Assembly: GCF_964340395.1 (NCBI RefSeq)
Contig: NC_135562.1
Coordinates: 14,803,796-14,867,795, forward strand
DNA: 64,000 bases
Direction: 5' to 3'
DNA from: Glandiceps talaboti
Taxonomy: Eukaryota > Hemichordata > Enteropneusta > Spengelidae
Positions 25,762 through 37,165 of the stretch are shown piece by piece. A model generated the notes under the pieces. That model had not been told where the DNA came from. It made no database searches and saw nothing but the letters and a program-made list of their open reading frames with translations. The first letter of the stretch is position 1. Every line of letters begins with the position of its first letter. A program made the translations under genes and the position numbers.

Positions 25762-28700
25762 CTACCTGGCATCAGAGTTGTATTCCTTTTCATCACAAAT
25801 CTCACTATCACCATCAGAGTCATCAGTTTTGATAGTCAGTGCATGTTTATCATACACCCATACAGTGTCAACACCCTCCCCTATCACCTGACCCGGCATC
25901 CAGTCCTCAAATGGAAAGCGACATGCCACTATTCTTGCACTGTGATCTAACTCTGTTGACAGCTTCTCTGCAAGGGATGGCATCTAAACATAGAAATCAA
26001 AATACATGATTGGTCATGGGTTAAGAAGCTGGTATACTGGATACTGACATGAATTTTGTTGTCATGACATTTCTCCCATTACATACTGTAAACTTAGACA
26101 TTTTTGACATTATAAAATTTTGCACTTTTATGTTCTTCAACTTCTTCTCAAAGACTACTTTTTACATATGACTAAGCCGGTACACAGTTTATGTTACAAA
26201 AGAGTCACTTTTTTTTTTTTTTTTCGCAGTTTTGTTTTCCCCACGAAATAAGTGAAAGTAAGTTTTTAGTGAAAATTTCCAGGTTTACAGTAATTTGTCA
26301 TTCATATTTTCACTTTTGTAGCGGTACAATGTATGTGTTCTCAAATCATGTCCTAACTCTGGAATCCATACTGTCCCAGGGGGTATGTTTCATAATCAAA
26401 TGTAGTAAATAGGTCAAATGTAGTGAAACTCACAACCATCACCACTACCCTTAGCTGTGACAATTATGAATCTTATAGCTAAGGAAAAACATCTCCTATA
26501 TTATGGCAGCCCAGGGAAAGTACAGATAATGTTATGTACCAATTCAAACATTCTTTCATGCACTTTGGGATTCAAATGGCATGCTATGCTATGCTATGCT
26601 ATGCTATGACATAGTAATAATAATAATAATAAGATAATTTGTAATGCGCCTCATCTCCAAAGAGCTCGAAGCACAGAGGAAGAGTGGATACAAAAATAGT
26701 TAATGGAAATGTGAATTCAAGGTAATGTGTATTAAATATGGTATATACATGAGCCTTTTTCCCCACCCCTATGCACCAGTGACAGTCCTTACCAGAATAT
26801 TGCCATACCCTGGAAAGACATTAATAAGAGTCTCAAAATGGATATATGGTTCAAAGCTCACAATGTCCAAGCAAAATACATCATCCAAACAATATCTTTA
26901 CACTATTTTCACCAAACTCAGAATTGTGCTCAACTTACCATCTGTGGCACTCCAAATATTACAACATTATTGAATTGGTTCATCTGCATTTTCCATAAAT
27001 CCTTTCTGTAAAACGATGCTTGGTGACTGAGTCCATGAAATTTAGCTGTTAGTTTAGAATACCATACAAGCCATGGATTCAATTCAACACCTACACCTCT
27101 GAAACCATGCTTTGCTGCAGCCAGTACCTGTACACAAAGGTTAGAACAATTCCGGCGATCAGAAAAAGTGTTGTTTTTTTCAGGTTAGTGCGCCCTCTAG
27201 TGGTAAAGGTTATCAAATCACAAAAAAGGGCACTTGCAAATAGTTACATTAATTGCCCCCCCCCCCCCCCCCCCCAGGGGTGGTACCAGTGGCCAGCTCT
27301 GGTAGGAGTGTGCAGCCAATACTATCACCCCCAGACCCCATTTTAAACCTATTTTGACCAAAACTCAATACCCAGACCATTAGACCATAACAGGTTTTCA
27401 GAGGATCAAATTTAAAGACCAAAATACATTTGCAGTAGTTCTATATACTTATTAAGGAAAGAGACAATTACAAAATATATTTTTTACATTTTCGGGACAA
27501 TTACAATAAATAAATGGCACAGTCACGATTAGCTAAATGATTTTCGACAGACCAAAATAAAAAAATAATGCAGAGTGGACCCCATTTTAGACTCTTCAGC
27601 TTGGAATGTTCCAACCCCCATTTTAGACCAAACAAAGAGCTAGAAAAAAAACACCAAAAGGGTTACATATATACGTATAGTAATGATATATTCAAATACG
27701 GGGAATAGCCCACTTTAGAATTATTCCCAATATTTTTCTTTGCATAGCAGAAGAAAATGACATAAGGGATCTTGTCAGTCAGTATGAGTCAAAGACAGGT
27801 AACGACAATATCCCTTAGCTCACAAGTATTTTCCAGCTGACTGAAGAAACAATATTGAAGAACAATATGATAACGTATACACACACCACGCTTAATTTAT
27901 GAACAGTTAGAGAAAATAACAGTGACTGGGAACAATCTAAATAATATAGCTTCACTGTAGAACTAATGGTGTTGTGATGTGATGTAAAAAGATGAACTTA
28001 CAAATATTTTACATATTTACAACGACATTGTACTAGGTTTAGGGGTGAGATCAATATTTCAATGTAGGATAGTTAGGCCTCAGCCGACCCCCCGACCCCC
28101 CCCCCCCCCCCAACCAAATTGGCCAAAATTGAAAATAATGTTTCAAACCACACAATCAATTTGAAATCAGTATGAAATAGTATATGAATACAAAGCCAAT
28201 ATGTAGAGAGGAAAACAATAGTTCTATTGTTGACATTTTACTGTATTTTAGTTTCATGCATTTACTATAGCTAAAAGTCTTCTATTTCTCAATTTGACAT
28301 TTTTTTGGAAATATTTGTATTTAGGGATACAAAACAGATACATTAAAAGTAAAATCGATTTTGTAGGATGAGAACTAAAAGGCCCCCACCCCCCCCACCC
28401 CCCACCACCAGTAAAATAATTTAGGTTTTTTTTTTATCCTATGTTGAACTATTGATCTCACCCATTAGGGCTTTCTGCGTGATAATCCTGGTGTACTGAA
28501 AAGGAAGTACATTGAAAAAAAAACCACCCACACAATTCCAAACACATTTCAATTAGAAAGATCTAAAGTGAACACCCTTGGGTATAGGAATGTGAGTACA
28601 TTCTACCAGTTTATTGACTCAACATTAATATCACGAACAATAAAACAGAAAAACAGTTCATGGATATTTCATTGTTGACAGAAAGGAAATAACAAAACAC

Positions 28701-31700
28701 AACGTAATCATCAAGGTGTCATGAATAGAAAGAGTAATGGTTGTCATAAATACCTTATTCATCAATTAGTGTGTAGTAACTAAGTCCTACTAATATCACC
28801 TCATTATTAAAGCCATACTAAATAAACTCTATGTTTCTCATCAATTACCTATCTTTCGTTGTCAGAAAACCTCACACAGTGTTGAGATAAAAATACATCT
28901 TTAACATCTTTAATTTTCACTCTATGAGCGAAACTAGTTGGCAAATTCAAACCACCTTAATATTAATATTTGAGAATACATATTCATAGACTGGGTTCGT
29001 AATCATAGTTTCAAATGAATATTTTTCAGAGTAATAAAACAACATTTTTAAAAAGCAAATTCCAAATTTGTGGTTATGTCTCATCAGATTGAATCATCAG
29101 GGGTATACTACAAAGATAGCAGCTCGTTCTAGTACACCCCTGATAGTCACATGTTGATGAGCTATCATCAAAAATTTGGAATTACCTTCCAAAAAATATT
29201 TTGTTTTGACTCTGGGAGTAAAGTTTGATTCACTCAAAATACTTCATAAAGGAGGTTCTCACTTAGCCAGTTGAGCTGACTCAGTGTGGACTCTAGTCTT
29301 ACCTAACATAAAAAAAAAGAATGGTTAATGTCAACTCTGAGTAGGATATTAGGTCATTGTACTGAGGGGTGTTTAGAGTCGACTTATCATTTGAGTCTGA
29401 CACAAAATTCCATTTGATTACGTAAGTGTATAAATTTAGTTTCCTAGATAAGGAGGGTTCCAAGGTTAAAGTTCAGGGTTTCTGCTAAATGATTGGAACA
29501 AATGAAGGCTATGCTAATACTGGATGACTTTGGTATGTGATCTGTGTCAGGTACAAAAATTCAGTCTGAATGGAGTCCCAAATCCTGTTTATTAGTTTTA
29601 CTACTTTGTGTGGCCTGAGAGTAAAACTCATCTTTGTAGTCTAAATATAGTAACTGTTACAGATTACCAAGGTACAAATCTAAGATAAATACAATAAAAA
29701 TGAATTGAAATTTGCATTATTAAAATAATATATCAATATTAAGTAGAATCCACTGAATAATTAAAAATATGTATACTATATGTATAACATAAAATTGTAT
29801 TTTGACGTCCCAACCAACAAATTTATTAAGAGGATTGACATCTCGTTACTATGATGTCTTATCAATAACACTCATCTATGTAATATGATACAACTAATAA
29901 TCCGTTACCGTGGCTACTCACATGAATAAGTAATGTAGACAAATATTAATTTTCTCAAAGTAGATGTATAAAAAACTGATACAAATCCCAATGGACTAGT
30001 TTCACTATTCATTTCATCACACATCAGTAGTTTCTCGGCGACAGATATTTTTACTGTTGGATGTTTAGGAGTGTTTTTCGCTTGTGTGTCTGTTTTCGTC
30101 GAAGTAATTTCAACGTTACTGGTAAAGGTATAAGTACAAGTTACAGGTAAGAAGTTCCTATATGGATTCCTCTTTCTAACATGGGTACTAGTATTTGTTT
30201 GTACACAAAAAAATACAAGCTGGGGAAGACGGGATTACATACCGTATGAAATGACACCTATGTAAGCTGTAACTTCAACATTCAGCTAATGGTGTCAGTG
30301 ATACAGCCCATTTCATGTTAGTGTTTACCGACTCTGTTTGATACAACTACACAGAAACCAAGAAGAAAGTGCATGTTTACACTTTACGATAGCAAGATTA
30401 TAATATCTAATCTTGCTACATTTTGTGTAATTGAAATAAACCATTTCAATATATTGTAACTACTGAGACGCAGACATGCTGGCACTAATGTCTACATTCG
30501 ATGACTGTATTGTAGCATGTTAATTAATTTTATTTACATAAAATGTCCAAAAAAAATGTATTAATTTAATCTTGCTATCTTACAGCGTATGTACATAGCA
30601 TGTGCAGTTTCTTATTGGTTTCTGCGTGATTCAAGGTTATATCAAACAAAGCCAGTGAACACTAACATGAAATGGGCAGTAGTACTATTTATTTATACAG
30701 CATCTTCCACAAGAAATCTTGTGATAATACCGCTGCACAATTATTACTGACACAGATCAGTGAAAACCAACCATAATTTCACAGATAATTCTATTTTGCC
30801 TCTCATCAATTCCTTGATAATCTCCATTGTGTGAAAGAAAATTATAGGGTATTATTTTCATCACCATCATTTGAACATGTGATTTTCAATTTCAGGTCAA
30901 TGCCAAAATTCAAATTTCAAACAGATTAATCAATTTTGTATAACTATTGGTTATGTACACAGTTTTATGAAAAGATGTTAGAACTATGGGTTATGGGGAA
31001 TTGAAATACATGTACTTCAAAAATTGCCTATGTTACGGGTACAAGGTACTGCTAAGTTACAGGGTCATGGTCAGTAACTCCCGAATAATTTTCATCATTT
31101 TTGTCTCCAAATACAACCCATAACACCAAAGTAAAGTGTTTTCTGTATATACCACAATCATTTATAGCATCTATATCAAGTGTAAAAGTATACCGTTTCA
31201 TTTGCTAATTGACCACATTAGAAAGGCTAGATGCTAGGCTTGTAAATGAATCACATGAAACAGTATACTTTACACTTGATATGAATGCTATAAACAAGTG
31301 TAGCACATACAGAGAGTGCTTTACTTCAGTGTTACTCATTGTAAAAGGTTACTAAATATTTTACCATTCTTCATTATCACTTGTCTAAACACCAGCAGGC
31401 ATTGGCAAAATTCCTACCATACATTGTATAAACTGCTGTGATACTGTAGTCTAATAAAATATATAAGAATAAGTGACATCATTTTATTTATATGGTATGC
31501 TGGTTTATAGAAAAATGACACTGAATTGTAAAATATAATATATGGAAACAAAAATGACGAAAAATACTTACAAATTGCGGACTGTGCCTGGTAAATATCT
31601 GTGTTTTAGCCATTTTTGTTCTAGTAAAGACGGATTTTTACTGATCAGAAGTCAATTTGGCAATTTGTTTCCAAATTGAAAATTATAATAGTCACTTTTT

Positions 31701-33050
31701 TGGGAGGGATTAGTCACATCCCTTCAAGACAAGGGGTATGACAATAGTGATAAACATATTGTAATTCTTGTTGCAGAGAAACATTGTTGATATTGATTTG
31801 AAATTACCCTGTCGTTCATGTTTGTCCGTATTTATATGTTTTTGTTATTATTATTTTTATCATTTGTTTGATTGTGTTTGTGTTTTGGTAAACATGACTA
31901 ACTAAGCCTGAGTCCCTGTGCTTACCCCTTTGCTATATGGGTCCACAACCAGAAATACAACCAGTGACAGGCAAGCATTTACAAGCAGACCTTGTTACAA
32001 ACATGGAAAATAAATAAATGAATTGGATTAATGCACAATGCTGTGCCAATTGTTACCATCTATTCATTTGTTTACTTCTCCTGTTAAGTTTCTCATGTAA
32101 ATACTTGCATGTCACTGTATGTGGGGCAGTGTGCCCTCTAATTTGACGTGCCACTGACGCACACAATTTCTAGTGACACACCAAAATTTGGTGTTTCCCC
32201 CATCTCTTACTATGTAGTTACTCACAAGAAATCCCAGTTTTTCTCATTTTGACTCACAATGTCAATAAAATTTGGCTATTGTTAGAGGGCATACTGATGT
32301 GGGGTGCCAACCCTATTGATTACACTCACAGTGTTATTAAATCAGAGCTACAGTGGCTACATGCATACGGATGTTAGGATTATTTCTTTGGTCAGGATGT
32401 ACTTTTTACTGCTCTGCCAGGCAACTGTGTTTCTCACCCTAATTGCCATCATAATAGTAATTTAACATGACACATGAGCCTTATAGTATGACACAACTCC
32501 AACTCCTGTACTACAGTCAAATGATCTCTGACTATCATTTCTCAACATCGTGAACTATATTTTAGCATCCTGTACACGAATCTGGTGATAATCTGATTCG
32601 CTACTCAGGATATGCAAAGCAAAAAGATGAGGGATCCATCCCACCCCTATGTTCAGCTTTGAATCAAATAGGCCCATGATCAGGACTACCTAAACCCTGA
32701 CCTAACCTAAGACTTAGACTTGTATCGTGGAGGTAGAATGGGGTTATCAATTGTTCGCGAATAAGTAAACTTACAATTCTGCCGTCTCCACTTCCTATAT
32801 CGACGAGAGTCCCGGTTCTTCCCTGCAGTGCCTTCATTACGTTTTCGATTTGCTGTGTTGTAGCAGGAACGAACGGCAAACAGACTTTTCTCAACGCTGG
32901 CAAAACAAATGGCGTCGCAACTGCATACAAACCGGCGACTAAAGCCCCTGAAACACCGACTAAAATTAACCCAGCCTTTCCTTTCGATTTAGTTGGCTTT
33001 ATATCATCGTTGCGTAGATTTTCTACAGGAGCTGTTCCCTGTGGTCCCAT
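25762..33050 (-). CDS. ATPSCKMT: ATP synthase c-subunit lysine methyltransferase (FAM173B), 3 exons, 228 aa
   Basis: SAM-dependent mitochondrial methyltransferase; in mammals the family member trimethylates a lysine of ATP synthase subunit c. Exons on the minus strand: 33050-32775, 27127-26939 and 25983-25762. All are in phase 0 with AGAATT|GTAAG, GTACAG|GTACTG, AGATG|GTAAG and TTTAG|ATGCC borders. A hydrophobic anchor lies at residues 26-48, then [20 protein letters not shown] (53-72), the SAM motif DIGSGDGRI (84-92), [10 protein letters not shown] (107-116), [11 protein letters not shown] (145-155) and [12 protein letters not shown] near 173. These follow FAM173B closely, and the length matches the usual 230 or so. 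The acidic C-terminus (DDSDGDSE) is variable in the family. The ATG at 33050 has a good context (AATATGG) and an in-frame stop upstream. The paralogue FAM173A/ANTKMT is less likely. Intron 1 is 5.6 kb and repeat-rich. Confidence 0.93.
26578..26710. repeat. (ATGCT)n and (AAT)n with a dispersed-repeat fragment
   Basis: A (ATGCT)n run (about 26581-26606) and (AAT)n (about 26613-26630) are followed by AATGCGCCTCATCTCC then AAAGAGCTCGAAGCACAG. This resembles the 'GCGCC...AGCTCAAAGCGC' type of dispersed element seen in many invertebrate genomes. It lies in ATPSCKMT intron 2. Confidence 0.4.
27190..27203 (-). promoter_or_regulatory. CTCF-like motif, perfect core, reverse orientation
   Basis: On the minus strand CCACTAGAGGGCGC matches all 14 positions of the CTCF core consensus. 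It lies in ATPSCKMT intron 1, 63 bp beyond exon 2. Confidence 0.4.
27240..27720 (-). repeat. Dispersed repeat, copy 1 (inverse of 36795-37165)
   Basis: Read on the minus strand it gives GTATTTGAATATA..., TACGTATATATG, TTTTCTAGC, TTGGTCTAAAAT, GCTGAAGAGTCTAAAATGG and TCCACTCTGCATTATTTT in the order seen at 36815-36960 on the plus strand. The far end is a long poly(C) tract (about 27257-27275). Confidence 0.6.
27721..30302. other. ATPSCKMT intron 1, left half, nothing coding
   Basis: AT-rich DNA with poly(C) runs near 28088-28110 and 28382-28402. No long frame, RNA gene or domain is visible. Confidence 0.5.
30303..30680. mobile_element. Foldback/MITE-like element 1 in ATPSCKMT intron 1
   Basis: The left arm (about 30303-30400) and right arm (about 30568-30680) are imperfect inverse copies. 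GCCCATTTCATGTTAGTGTT at the left faces its complement at the right end; CAGAAACCAAGAAGAAA and GATAGCAAGATTA pair further in. The loop of about 165 bp is non-coding. I see no clear target-site duplication. Confidence 0.65.
31114..31341. mobile_element. Foldback/MITE-like element 2 in ATPSCKMT intron 1
   Basis: Arms 31114-31204 and about 31251-31341 pair through TAACACCAAAGTAAAG, TTTATAGCAT, ATATCAAGTGTAAA and GTTTCAT, giving nearly the whole 228-bp element as one imperfect hairpin. Its sequence is unrelated to element 1. Confidence 0.7.
31342..32774. other. ATPSCKMT intron 1, right part, nothing recognised
   Basis: AT-rich intron DNA without coding potential that I can support. Confidence 0.4.
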
Positions 33051-33068
33051 ATTTTTTGGCAAAGTTTA

Positions 33069-33113
33069 TCAATTTCTCGTGTCTGGCATGTTGTACACCA
33101 TGGACGCGGCCAT
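33069..33113 (-). other. Upstream ORF in the ATPSCKMT leader (14 codons)
   Basis: ATG at 33113-33111 (context AAAATGG) opens MAASMVYNMPDTRN and ends in TGA at 33071-33069. It is in the same frame as the main ATG and 18 bases before it. It lies in the expected 5' UTR, so it could limit translation if the transcript begins upstream. Its start overlaps AAAATGGCCGC, close to a YY1 site. Confidence 0.4.
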
Positions 33114-33149
33114 TTTGTAGGAGCAGACGAGATAATCACAGAATGCAAG

Positions 33150-33210
33150 CGACGCTCTGATTGGCTATTGAAGTTTACTGTTATAAGGAGGTTGGTCATT
33201 GGTCGATTCA
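33150..33210 (-). promoter_or_regulatory. CCAAT boxes upstream of ATPSCKMT
   Basis: On the minus strand, AGCCAATCAGAG (about 33153-33164) and GACCAATGACC (about 33193-33203) are CCAAT motifs about 105 and 145 bp upstream of the start codon, in a CpG-richer segment. A promoter role is inferred. Confidence 0.45.
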
Positions 33211-33299
33211 AGTTGGGACGAGTTTGTCACTTGAGTTTTAGTAAAATGGTCGCTATTTCAAAAGTTATACCCTTAAAATGAAATTTTTTTACAGCATGA

Positions 33300-36200
33300 T
33301 ATGAATTATGGGATATATTACATGATCAATAAACGGTGTGAGATTAACTTAAAAGATTCGACGACAAACGCATTTTTTATTAACACAACAGAGTAGATGT
33401 TAATCCTGATTTATAGCTTCAAAGTTCACTCGACAAGCCGTCGCCCATAGCAACCAGGCATGTCTAGTATTTTTTATACTCATATTATTGATTTGGTCAA
33501 AGTGTAAAAACAATAGCTATGTGTTGATTATAGTGGGTTGGTGGTTTTGCGAGTCATCTACTGCAAACGTTTAGAGGAAACTGCAATTATCTAAGTTTTA
33601 GTCAACTACTTCAGTGGTAAGTTTATACGTTATTTTATCATCGAGAAGGTGTTGAAGTAGAGGTTTATATCTGCTTATAAGACCAGAGATCAAACAATCA
33701 ACAATGGTCATGACATTTTGATATCCGTGCATGTCAAATAACCGGCCTGTAGTCATGCACTGGCAGTGAGTAGTAACTGTTATGTGTTATAAGCGTTATT
33801 TAGTACACGTATATTAGCCAGTGGTTTCAATTCTAGTATACAAACGTAAGCTTACATTTTAGCATGGCCGTTGTCAAGTTTATATTCCGGGGGGGGGGGG
33901 GGTGTAAGGATTTTTAACGACCCGCTACTATGAAACTCACGTCATTGCGGAAGATCACGTGATCAGGAACTTTAATAGTAGTTCAGTCTGAAAGCTTTTG
34001 AACAAACTGAAGTACGCAATTTTTAGCAAGTTTAGTCTTTAATGCTAATTAGATATGACCTGGACAGATGAGTCTACATACGTACGTCTCTGAAACCTAG
34101 AGTTAATCATGGGGCCTCTACTTCTGGCCATGAATGGTGGGTTACTCTGTACAGATATTCATACATTTTGTACATTGTAAACTCGGTAGGCCGATCTACG
34201 CCATAAAACTCATTTGCAGACATGCTGTGCCAGCGTCTATCATCATTGCCTCATTATAATGATCGCAAACTGTAAATGTACCATTTATACATACACTGAT
34301 ACATACAGTATCATGTTTACCTTGTATCGCAAATTCCCCTGGGAGATTTTTATTTCTATAGTCTCAAAATTTAAAGGAAAATGTTGTCCTCAGCTTCATC
34401 ACTTATTTATCCCAAGATGATTTCTCATTCACCTGACTAGTTACCAGTTACTCACTTAAGTTATCATGTCACATACGAGAACACAATTAAAATCATGTTC
34501 TTCAAATTATAAAAGAATACAAAAAACGTCGATAAATACATGTAAAGCAGGTCTACTTGTGTCCCTAAAAACGCACCGCATCAAATTTCAATTCTTTTCT
34601 AGAAACTTGTCATCTTTTTTTTTATTTGCATAACTTTTACCATATTTAGCTCAGATTTGTTTAGTTCCTTCGCAAAAGTGTCGTGTAATGAATTGCATTC
34701 AAAGTCAAGTTACCTTCATCTGGGTGTCATTTCGAATATCACCTGAGATGGCGCACTTCTTGAGCTCACAACAGGCGACGGATCATCAGCTCACCGAGGT
34801 AGAATGATCAAGCACGAACACATAATATGTTTTGATGTAACTTATCACTCACAATTCCAGTGTTTTAATTTGTGGTGTATGCGGTCAGCTCTGTGATTGC
34901 CTGGATCGGTGAGGCAAAACAGCTATGGAATTCCGTTGATTAAACACTTTTCATCGATGGGGTTTCAAAGAAACCAATTAGTTGAAATTAGGAAAATAGA
35001 AGAATTTCATTAGTGACATTCCAAATCGGCACAATTAAATTAATTAATTTATCCGACGGAGACGCCTGGAATTAAAACATTCTTTCAAACAAATTAAAAA
35101 GCGAGACATATTTGTATTAAATTAAAGAAATGTGCGGTAACCTACCCGTAGTCTTGTTTGCAAATGCAAACTCAATTGTGTCTGTCTGGTGTTGATAATT
35201 CGTGTACAAAAACCAATGTGCAAATTGGTTCATTTTATGTATAATCCAGGGCAAATAAATTCTTGGGAAGACTTGATTAATCAAATTCGACAGACTCAGC
35301 GATACACCTGCACTGGCTGTATCGATCTGGAGTATTTTTTTTCTCGATCGGACAACCAACAATATATTCACTGAAACTTGTTAAAATATATTGTCAATAA
35401 TTAGAAATTATACATGTCAATTAGACTATGTCTATTTTATCTATAAATAGAGTACAGTAACAAGCTGAAATTGTGATTCATAGGGGGTGCATATTTTTGG
35501 GTGCGGAGCCAAAAATCAATTTGATTTGATAATTGCACTATACTGTGTGTACAGCTGCATAAATATGCGTCTAGCAACCCACAGGTCATTCAATACTGTT
35601 CAGGGTTTATACGACATTACAAGTAAGTCATTGTATCTGACAAAACATTTTCAAAAACCGTTCCAGTTGTAGTTATTGTCTAAAGAGCCGTGGCTATGCA
35701 CCATGGTATCGAGGACTGTACGGTTTTCGCATCCTTGAATTTGTGTTAATTTGTTGTATTACTTGTCACGGGTAGAGGCGTCAGGCTTCTTGAATCAACC
35801 TGTCTCAATCACATAACATATGAGAGAATAAGAAGTCTTGCAGTGAAATTGTACGCAACAAATCATCAGCGAACGAGGATCAGACTTCTGGTTGGAGACA
35901 AACGCATGATTACACGTACTCGTGACACTCAGTGAGTTGGAATTGGGTGTAAAGTGACTTAATTTGAAAACACGTTGCATGCCCAGTTTACTAGGTCAAG
36001 CCGGGGCTAATTTATCAACAGACTTCAGAAAACCACTCAAGCGAAAATAACAACTGTAATTTCAGTAGCGCAACAGGTTATGCCAGGTGTGAATAGCATG
36101 TCAATATAAACGTGGCGTTGTCGTGTAAAGTTACCAACACATAATAGCTTCGTGTGCCACTATTTACAAGCGTCTGGTCGAATATTTGGTTTCATATTTC

Positions 36201-36794
36201 TTTGATCTTTCTTTTTTGAAAGAAATGGCTCGAATGACCGCGAGGAGCAAACAAGAAAATAATATTGGGTTTGCCAACTCTTTCGACGCCGCACGTAAAC
36301 CACAAAAATACGTATGCGTACACGTCATCAATAACATCCTTCAAAAACACAGCGTAGAACCAATTTTTTAGCTCAGATCATTGTCGTCCAAATTGTAATA
36401 CATGTACGGTATAAATTTAGTGGAGATGGCGTTTTACACAGTACATTAATTGTAAAACATGGGAGGAGATTCCGGCTATCAACAGTACTAAAAGTCTACA
36501 AAGACTTCGTAACTGTTAACTTTCTTGGTGCCTTGAGATATTTGCCATAAAAAAGAGAATAAAATTATAGCCATGTCTATACACTGTGTAGTTTTAACAA
36601 TAGACATACTGCATATACTGGGTCTTTTCGTTAACATCGAAACACGCACTTAAACAAGGTACTAGGATCTCGGGTTGAGCTTCCGAAGATTGCCGAACAA
36701 AACCGAAGGACGACAATACCTTTAGATGGGACACAGTGCCCATTGCAAGCAGTGGGTCAAGCTGCTATGCTGAGACTCCAGGCTAATGACATGT
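33300..36794. other. Gene-free stretch
   Basis: Complex, non-repetitive AT-rich sequence. Chance frames of up to about 84 residues do not look like protein. There is a poly(G) run at about 33888-33902. Regulatory DNA is possible but I recognise nothing specific. Confidence 0.4.
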
Positions 36795-37165
36795 ATACCC
36801 GGGGGACTACTCCCCTTATTTGATTATACGTATATGTGCCGCCCTTTGGGTGCTTTTTCTAGCCCTTTGGTCTAAAAAGGGGTCTGTTTTTTGTAGCTGA
36901 AGAATCTAAAACGGAGTCCACTTTGCATTATTTTCGATTTTGCTTGGTCTAAAATTTGGTCCAATGTCCTTTACCAAATATTAATCATAACTGCCATTAA
37001 TTGTCCCAAAATGTTGCCTCCTGAGGAAATTGTATTTAGGTCTAAACTTTCATCTTTTAAAAAACCTGTAATGGTCTAAACTGGGTATAGCTTTTTAGTC
37101 TAAAAATCCCAACTTCAACTTTGCCCATTTACGGCACTGGGATGGGGGGGGGGGGGGTTACTCCT
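36795..37165 (+). repeat. Dispersed repeat, copy 2
   Basis: Plus-strand copy of the family at 27240-27720: TATACGTATATGTG, CTTTTTCTAGCC, TTTGGTCTAAAA, GCTGAAGAATCTAAAAC and CACTTTGCATTATTTTCG occur in the same order. It ends in a poly(G) tract (about 37144-37158), the inverse of the poly(C) end of copy 1. Confidence 0.6.

Noticed and set aside
33051-33062. Start of ATPSCKMT at 33062 (PKN extension)
   Set aside because: That position is TTG. The first ATG in frame after the upstream stop is at 33050.
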